DNA of 34,725 bases from Rhodocyclaceae bacterium (lineage in GTDB: Bacteria; Pseudomonadota; Gammaproteobacteria; Burkholderiales; Rhodocyclaceae). The position numbers and the translations under genes are program-made. Every line of letters starts with the position of its first letter. Positions within the stretch are counted from its first letter, which is position 1. The DNA is taken from positions 1 through 34,725 of the forward strand of contig PMIH01000030.1 of NCBI GenBank assembly GCA_003158255.1, in the 5' to 3' direction. The notes below the pieces were generated by a model, which made no database searches, was not told the DNA's origin, and was given only the letters and a program-made list of their open reading frames with translations. Below are positions 30,730-34,725 of the stretch, in pieces.

Positions 30730-31683
30730 ATGCTCTCGCGCACCGCCGACCACCTCTACTGGATGGCCCGCTATACCGAGCGGGCCGAAAACCTCGCCCG
30801 CATGCTCGACGTGACGCAGCGCATGTCGCTCTTGCACGGCAACCAGATCGACGAAGCCGGCTGGACCGCCGCGCTGGCCATTGCCGGTTGCGAGGCCAGC
30901 TACCGCAAGACGTACGACAAAGTCACGCCGGGCGGCGTGTTGCGACACCTGACTTTCGACACCGACAACGCCGCCTCGATCATGCGTTGTCTGAAGGCGG
31001 CGCGCGAGAATGCCCACGCCGTGCGCGGCACGCTGACATCCGAACTCTGGGAGACGATCAACGACACCTGGATCAAGGTGCGCGAGTCCAGCCCGACCAT
31101 CGTGGAAGGCAACGGCGCCGGCGAATTCTTCGAGTGGGTCAAGTACCGCTCGCACTTGTCGCGCGGCGTCACCATCGGCACCATGTTGCAGGACGAGGCG
31201 TTGTGGTTCGCGCGGCTCGGCACCTACCTCGAACGCGCCGACAGCACCGCGCGCATCCTCGACGTGAAATTCCAGGCGCTGCTGCCCGAAGGCAGCGATG
31301 CGGGCGACGACGCCGACAATGCCGGCGACTACTACCAGTGGAGCACGCTGTTGCGTTCGGTCTCGGCCTTCGAGATCTACCGCAAGGTGTACCGCGACCG
31401 CATCACGCCGCGCCGCGTCGCCGAACTGTTCATTCTGCGCGACGACATGCCGCGCTCGCTGCACCACTGTCTCGACGAAGTACACGCCCTGCTCAATCGC
31501 GTCGGCAACCGGCAGTCGGCCGAAACAGAACGGCGCGCCGGCCTGCTGCATTCGTCGCTGCAATACGGCCGCATCGAGGACATTTTCGCCGAAGGGCTGC
31601 ATCCTTTCCTGCTCGACTTCCTGGCGCGCGCGGCCGACCTGTCCGAACGCATCGCCAACGATTTCCTGGTTCCCAAGCACTAA
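30730..31683 (+). CDS. Alpha-E domain protein (DUF403)
   Basis: The protein has 317 residues, all helical. The start MLSRTADHLYWMARYTERAENLARML is the hallmark of the alpha-E domain, with the paired blocks LWFARLGTYLERADSTARILD in the middle and LAELF-like VAELFILRDDMPRSL near the end, each with a conserved ER/AD pair. It begins two bases after the ATP-grasp stop codon, so the pair is translationally linked. Alpha-E proteins almost always accompany permuted ATP-grasp ligases and are thought to be partners in the same peptide-forming or tagging reaction; direct biochemical knowledge is scarce. Confidence 0.93.
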   Translation: MLSRTADHLYWMARYTERAENLARMLDVTQRMSLLHGNQIDEAGWTAALAIAGCEASYRKTYDKVTPGGVLRHLTFDTDNAASIMRCLKAARENAHAVRGTLTSELWETINDTWIKVRESSPTIVEGNGAGEFFEWVKYRSHLSRGVTIGTMLQDEALWFARLGTYLERADSTARILDVKFQALLPEGSDAGDDADNAGDYYQWSTLLRSVSAFEIYRKVYRDRITPRRVAELFILRDDMPRSLHHCLDEVHALLNRVGNRQSAETERRAGLLHSSLQYGRIEDIFAEGLHPFLLDFLARAADLSERIANDFLVPKH

Positions 31684-31702
31684 GAACAGAACGGAGACCC
31701 CC

Positions 31703-32512
31703 ATGCTGCTGCACATCCGTCACGAGACGCACTACCACTACGACAAGCCGGTCCAGTACAGCATTCAGGCGCTGCGCCTGACGCCGCGCCTCGAAGCCGG
31801 CCTGCGTGTGAAGGAATGGCGGATTTCCTCGCCCGGACGCCAGCGGGCGCAGACCGATGCCTATGGCAACGTCAATCACTTTATGACCCTGGAGCAGCCG
31901 CACGACGAGATCAGCGTGCTCGCCGAAGGCTGGGTGGAAACCGATGATCTGGCCAGCGCCTGGATCGAGGACGAAGGCAAGTTGCCCATGCTCGCCTACC
32001 TTCAGGAAACGCCGCTGACGCGCGCCGACGATGCGCTGCGCAAGCTCGTTGCCGACAGCCTGCCGACGACAGGCGATTTCGAGTCGCGCATGCTGGCGCT
32101 GATGACGGCCGTCGAGGGCCGCATCGAATACAGCCCGGGCATGACCGATGTCGAAGGTACCGCCATCGAGGCGCTGACGCACGGCCACGGCGTCTGCCAG
32201 GACCATGCCCACGTCATGCTCGCCTGCTGCCGTGCCGCCGGCATTCCGGCGCGCTATGTGAGCGGATATCTCTACACCGGCGACGACGGCCACGCCGCCA
32301 GCCACGCCTGGATCGACGCCTGGGACGGCAGCCGCTGGCTCTCCTGCGACGCCACCCACAAGCGCTTCGCCGGCCCCACCTACTGCCGGCTCGCCGTCGG
32401 CCGCGACTACCTCGACGCCTGTCCGGTGCGCGGCATCCGCCACGGCGGCGGCTTGGAGGCCATGTCGACCAACGTCAGCGTGCAGACGCAGCAAGAACAA
32501 CAACAGCAATAG
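31703..32512 (+). CDS. Transglutaminase-like cysteine peptidase family protein
   Basis: The protein has 269 residues. It has the N-terminal beta-domain of bacterial transglutaminase-like proteins (LLHIRHETHYHYDKPVQYS, LRLTPR) and a core with the catalytic triad: Cys165 in HGHGVCQDHAHVM, His201 in ASHAWIDAW and Asp216 in LSCDATHK. Proteins of this group are predicted peptidases or amide-bond-forming enzymes. The last about ten residues are mainly Gln (QTQQEQQQQ), a low-complexity tail. The ATG at 31703 is preceded by GGAGA. It lies 19 bases after the alpha-E gene and 33 bases before Anbu, consistent with one operon. Confidence 0.94.
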   Translation: MLLHIRHETHYHYDKPVQYSIQALRLTPRLEAGLRVKEWRISSPGRQRAQTDAYGNVNHFMTLEQPHDEISVLAEGWVETDDLASAWIEDEGKLPMLAYLQETPLTRADDALRKLVADSLPTTGDFESRMLALMTAVEGRIEYSPGMTDVEGTAIEALTHGHGVCQDHAHVMLACCRAAGIPARYVSGYLYTGDDGHAASHAWIDAWDGSRWLSCDATHKRFAGPTYCRLAVGRDYLDACPVRGIRHGGGLEAMSTNVSVQTQQEQQQQ

Positions 32513-32545
32513 CCGTGGGACAAATCGGCGTGGGACAATAACGGC

Positions 32546-33274
32546 ATGACCTATTGCATCGGAATGCTCCTCGACCAGGGGCTGGTTTTGCTGTCCGACT
32601 CGCGCACCAACGCGGGCCTCGACCACATCAACACCTTCCGCAAGATGACCGTCTGGGAAAAACCCGGCGATCGCGTGCTGGTGCTGCTTACGGCGGGCAA
32701 CCTGGCGGTCAGCCAGGCCATCGTCAACGTACTCAACGAGCGCGCCGCCTCGATGGAAGGGCAGCCGAACCTGCTCAACGCGCCGAACCTGTTCGAAGCG
32801 GCGATCCGCGTCGGCGAAGCGGTGCGCGAAGTGCACAAGCGCGACGCCGACGCCCTCAAGGAACTCGGCGTCGAATTCAACGCCTCGCTGATCCTGGCCG
32901 GTCAGATCGCCGGTGAAGCACCGCGCCTGTTCCAGATCTATTCGGCGGGCAACTTCATCGAAGCCACGCAAGACACGCCGTACTTCCAGATCGGCGAATC
33001 AAAATACGGCAAGCCCATCGTCGACCGCGTCATCAAGCCGCAGACCTCGCTCGACGAAGCCGCCAAGTGCGCGCTGATCTCAATGGACTCGACCATCCGC
33101 AGCAACCTCTCCGTCGGCCTGCCGCTCGATCTGGTCTACATCCGCCGCGATGCCATGAAGGTGGATCGTCATATCTCCATCGACGGCGAGCACCCCTACT
33201 TCGCCATGATCCGCTGCCGTTGGGGCAAGGCGCTGCGCGGCGCCTTCGACGACCTGCCGAATCCGGAGTGGTAA
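32546..33274 (+). CDS. Anbu, proteasome-type peptidase homologue
   Basis: The protein has 242 residues. It is the ancestral beta-subunit (Anbu/BPH) of the proteasome-HslV (Ntn hydrolase) family. After Met removal, Thr2 becomes the N-terminal nucleophile (MTYCIGMLLDQGLVLLSDSR); Asp17 in LSDSRTNAG and Lys32 in NTFRKM, counted from that Thr, are the usual partners. FNASLILAGQ and LFQIYSAGNFIEA are further Anbu blocks. Anbu assembles into open helical or ring-like oligomers, and its substrate is unknown. Its fixed association with ATP-grasp, alpha-E and transglutaminase genes, all present here, suggests breakdown or processing of peptides made by them. The function in vivo is not settled. Confidence 0.95.
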   Translation: MTYCIGMLLDQGLVLLSDSRTNAGLDHINTFRKMTVWEKPGDRVLVLLTAGNLAVSQAIVNVLNERAASMEGQPNLLNAPNLFEAAIRVGEAVREVHKRDADALKELGVEFNASLILAGQIAGEAPRLFQIYSAGNFIEATQDTPYFQIGESKYGKPIVDRVIKPQTSLDEAAKCALISMDSTIRSNLSVGLPLDLVYIRRDAMKVDRHISIDGEHPYFAMIRCRWGKALRGAFDDLPNPEW

Positions 33275-33276
33275 AA

Positions 33277-33292
33277 CCGGGCACCGGCCCGG
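33277..33292. terminator. Hairpin after the Anbu operon
   Basis: CCGGGC-ACCG-GCCCGG: a perfect 6-base-pair stem starting two bases after the Anbu stop codon. It is followed by a modest T-containing stretch and not by a clean T run, so it is a plausible but not certain terminator. Confidence 0.45.
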
Positions 33293-33323
33293 CATTGCGG
33301 GTGTTGTTTCGGCACGCTATTTG

Positions 33324-33365
33324 CTGTCGTATATAACGACAGGCAACGCTGTCGCGAAGCCGACA
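33324..33365. promoter_or_regulatory. Two TGTCG-type dyads upstream of the hypothetical gene
   Basis: CTGTCGT-ATATA-ACGACAG (33324-33342) is followed by TGTCG-N6-CGACA (33350-33365). They share the TGTCG/CGACA arms and lie 22 bases before the ATG at 33388, where an operator would be expected. The AT-rich centre of the first could also overlap a -10 region. No regulator gene is adjacent. Confidence 0.45.
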
Positions 33366-33387
33366 ACCCGTACCGGAAGATCGAACC

Positions 33388-33777
33388 ATGACCCCTTGCA
33401 TCGCGCAAGCGCCACGCACATCGACGACCCGCAGGAAGCGCACTGCCGCCATCGACTGGCGCCTCAACCTGCCCAAGGAGTGGCAACGGCTCGTGGTTGC
33501 GCCGCTGGCGACCGAAACCTATCGGGATTACGAGATGGCGGCCGAACGCATTATCGGCCGCGACGAGGATGAACAGCCTTGCTACTGTCGTTCGCGCTTC
33601 GTCGTCACCGAAATGCGCTCTGACGACGACGAGGAGTTCTACCAGGTCGTCGCCTATGCCGAACTGCTTTCGGCCTGGCGGCTGCGCGACGGCCGCTGGC
33701 TGATTTATCGCCTGATCAAGCGCGAGGGAGAACGCGGCAGCGGTTTCTACAGCTTCAGCGACCGCATGCCGCGTTAG
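33388..33777 (+). CDS. Hypothetical protein, 129 residues
   Basis: I do not recognise the family. A basic N-terminus (TTRRKRTAAIDWRLNLPKEW) is followed by an acidic stretch with two cysteines (DEDEQPCYCRSRF) and a compact C-terminal part (AELLSAWRLRDGRWLIYRLIKRE). No signal peptide or membrane helix is present. GGAAGATCG lies upstream of the ATG as a weak ribosome site. It follows the Anbu operon by 113 bases but is separated by a hairpin and by dyads, so it is probably a separate unit. Its stop is 9 bases from the convergent di-haem gene. Confidence 0.7.
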   Translation: MTPCIAQAPRTSTTRRKRTAAIDWRLNLPKEWQRLVVAPLATETYRDYEMAAERIIGRDEDEQPCYCRSRFVVTEMRSDDDEEFYQVVAYAELLSAWRLRDGRWLIYRLIKREGERGSGFYSFSDRMPR

Positions 33778-33786
33778 GACTTTTTC

Positions 33787-34725
33787 CTACAAGGAATTGA
33801 GGAAGGCCAGCAGCGCTTCCCGCTCATCCTTGCCGAGCCGAACAAACCGATCGCGCGCTTTCGTCGCTTCGCCGCCGTGCCAGACGATCGCTTCGACCAG
33901 GCTGCGCGCCCGGCCGTCGTGGAGATAGAAGCCCGACTCGCTCACCGCCGCCGTCAATCCCAGCCCCCACAACGGCGACGTGCGCCACTCGCTGCCGCTG
34001 GCCAGCCCATCCGGCCGACGATCCGACAAGCCCTTGCCCATGTCATGCACCAGCAGATCCGTGTAGGGACGGATGGTCTGACCGGCGAGACGCGGAAAAT
34101 GCGCGCCGTCGCCGGTTTTGAGTTCCTGCCGATGGCAGGCCGCACAGCCGATTTCGGCAAAGCGCACCTCACCGCGCTTCACGACCGGATCGGCGGCATT
34201 CCGTCGCGGTGGCACGTCCAGATGCGCGAGATAGAACTCGACCTCGTCGAGCTGCGCGGCCGACAGTTCCGGCGATCCCCCATTGGGCGCTTTCTGGCAG
34301 GCCTTCTGCACCGAGGTACAGTTCTCGTCGGGAAATAGCGGTGAGGTGATGCCAATGTCGCCATTGAAGGCACCGGCCGATTGCGCACGCAATGTCGGCA
34401 TGTTGCATTTGTAGCCGAAGCGGCCAGCCTCCATGCGCTTCGTTTCCGGATTCCAGACGCGATTGACGCGGCCCTTCACGCCATCCGGCTTCGTTTCCTT
34501 GGCCATGCCTTCAAGCGTTGCCTCCGATACGGCATCGAGATAACCCATGCCGACCATCTGCTCGCCGACGCGCGGCGAGGTGAGCACGCCATCGATGGGA
34601 CCATAGGCGAGTTCGGCAAACTTGATCTGCGGTTTGCGCAGCGACACCTTTTCGCCCCCGGCCAGTCTGACCGTCACCACCTCATGCCAGCGCAGGGTCG
34701 CGCGGCCTTCGCCGGGCACGCCGGG
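33787..34725 (-). CDS. Di-haem oxidoreductase (DUF1111/DHOR), C-terminal part
   Basis: The open frame runs off the right edge of the window, so only about 312 C-terminal residues are visible. The second haem site is CAACHRQEL (a C-x-x-C-H motif), inside RGEVRFAEIGCAACH. GQTIRPYTDLLVHDMGKGLSD and SEWRTSPLWGLGL with FYLHDGRARSLVEAIVWHGGEA are the conserved end blocks of the DUF1111 'thiol oxidoreductase-like' family, related to di-haem cytochrome c peroxidase. Such proteins are periplasmic; their redox partner is unknown. The first haem site and signal peptide would lie beyond the window. Confidence 0.9.
   Translation of the reverse strand, partial: PGVPGEGRATLRWHEVVTVRLAGGEKVSLRKPQIKFAELAYGPIDGVLTSPRVGEQMVGMGYLDAVSEATLEGMAKETKPDGVKGRVNRVWNPETKRMEAGRFGYKCNMPTLRAQSAGAFNGDIGITSPLFPDENCTSVQKACQKAPNGGSPELSAAQLDEVEFYLAHLDVPPRRNAADPVVKRGEVRFAEIGCAACHRQELKTGDGAHFPRLAGQTIRPYTDLLVHDMGKGLSDRRPDGLASGSEWRTSPLWGLGLTAAVSESGFYLHDGRARSLVEAIVWHGGEATKARDRFVRLGKDEREALLAFLNSL

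Noticed and set aside
30934-30960. Sequence in the alpha-E gene resembling the dispersed repeat (GGCGTG...CTGACTTTC)
   Set aside because: It lacks the GTAC core, and it encodes GVLRHLTFD at a place where alpha-E proteins normally keep a similar residue pattern, so it is likely coincidence.
31493-32971. Long minus-strand open frame across the transglutaminase and Anbu genes
   Set aside because: It crosses two genes with intact catalytic residues and shows no features of its own.

Overview
The window is a chromosomal segment of a high-GC Gram-negative bacterium. Gene content points to a betaproteobacterium, most likely Rhodocyclales or a relative: a sigma-54-driven nifE, the betaproteobacterial-type proteasome homologue Anbu with its ATP-grasp/alpha-E/transglutaminase operon, a TusA/DsrE sulfur-carrier pair, and a large c-di-GMP protein. 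This placement is an inference from gene families, not from a search. No rRNA, tRNA or CRISPR array was recognised. No stretch longer than 300 bases is without a gene or a named RNA or regulatory element.

Layout. 1-200: the 3' tail and terminal repeat of an insertion sequence. 277-5894: a Ser/Gly-rich surface lipoprotein (minus), then an EAL-like/HDOD protein and a 4xCBS-3xPAS-GGDEF diguanylate cyclase (plus). 6000-7105: a VapBC toxin-antitoxin pair with its palindromic operator, then a YaiI/DUF188 gene. 7164-9392: a SulP-STAS-cNMP transporter (minus). 9578-13007: two divergent regulatory pairs, DJ-1/PfpI with LysR and MarR with a PLP aminotransferase. 13041-13958: an FMN riboswitch controlling ribB. 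14040-15611: a TetR regulator and a TusA/DsrE operon that share a 16-base operator. 15663-16851: a VOC protein divergent from a WYL regulator, with two identical dyads between them. 16909-20201: an O-methyltransferase, an EamA exporter and an aldo/keto reductase. 20269-22747: a TPR/transglutaminase-like lipoprotein and a DUF482 GNAT-like protein (minus). 22906-24531: a one-TM small protein and a stand-alone nifE. 24701-29180: a tightly packed operon of two lipoproteins (serine hydrolase and HExxH metallopeptidase), a TonB-like one-TM protein, a polytopic membrane protein and a winged-helix regulator. 29312-33274: the ATP-grasp / alpha-E / transglutaminase / Anbu operon. The window ends with a hypothetical gene and the C-terminal part of a di-haem oxidoreductase (minus).

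Two themes go beyond ordinary annotation. First, a dispersed short repeat occurs at least nine times. It exists in a long form and in a short form that differ by an exact 24-base block. Most copies lie at gene ends, one has become a strong hairpin, one carries an insertion, and one sits in frame inside a coding sequence. Second, almost every small regulator here has a readable operator: a concentric palindrome for VapB, a T-N11-A dyad for LysR, twin GTCAA-N5-TTGAC sites for MarR, a duplicated GACCGGTC-centred site for TetR, twin CTGACA-N6-TGTCAG sites for the WYL regulator, and a sigma-54 promoter plus a TGT-N10-ACA NifA-type site for nifE.
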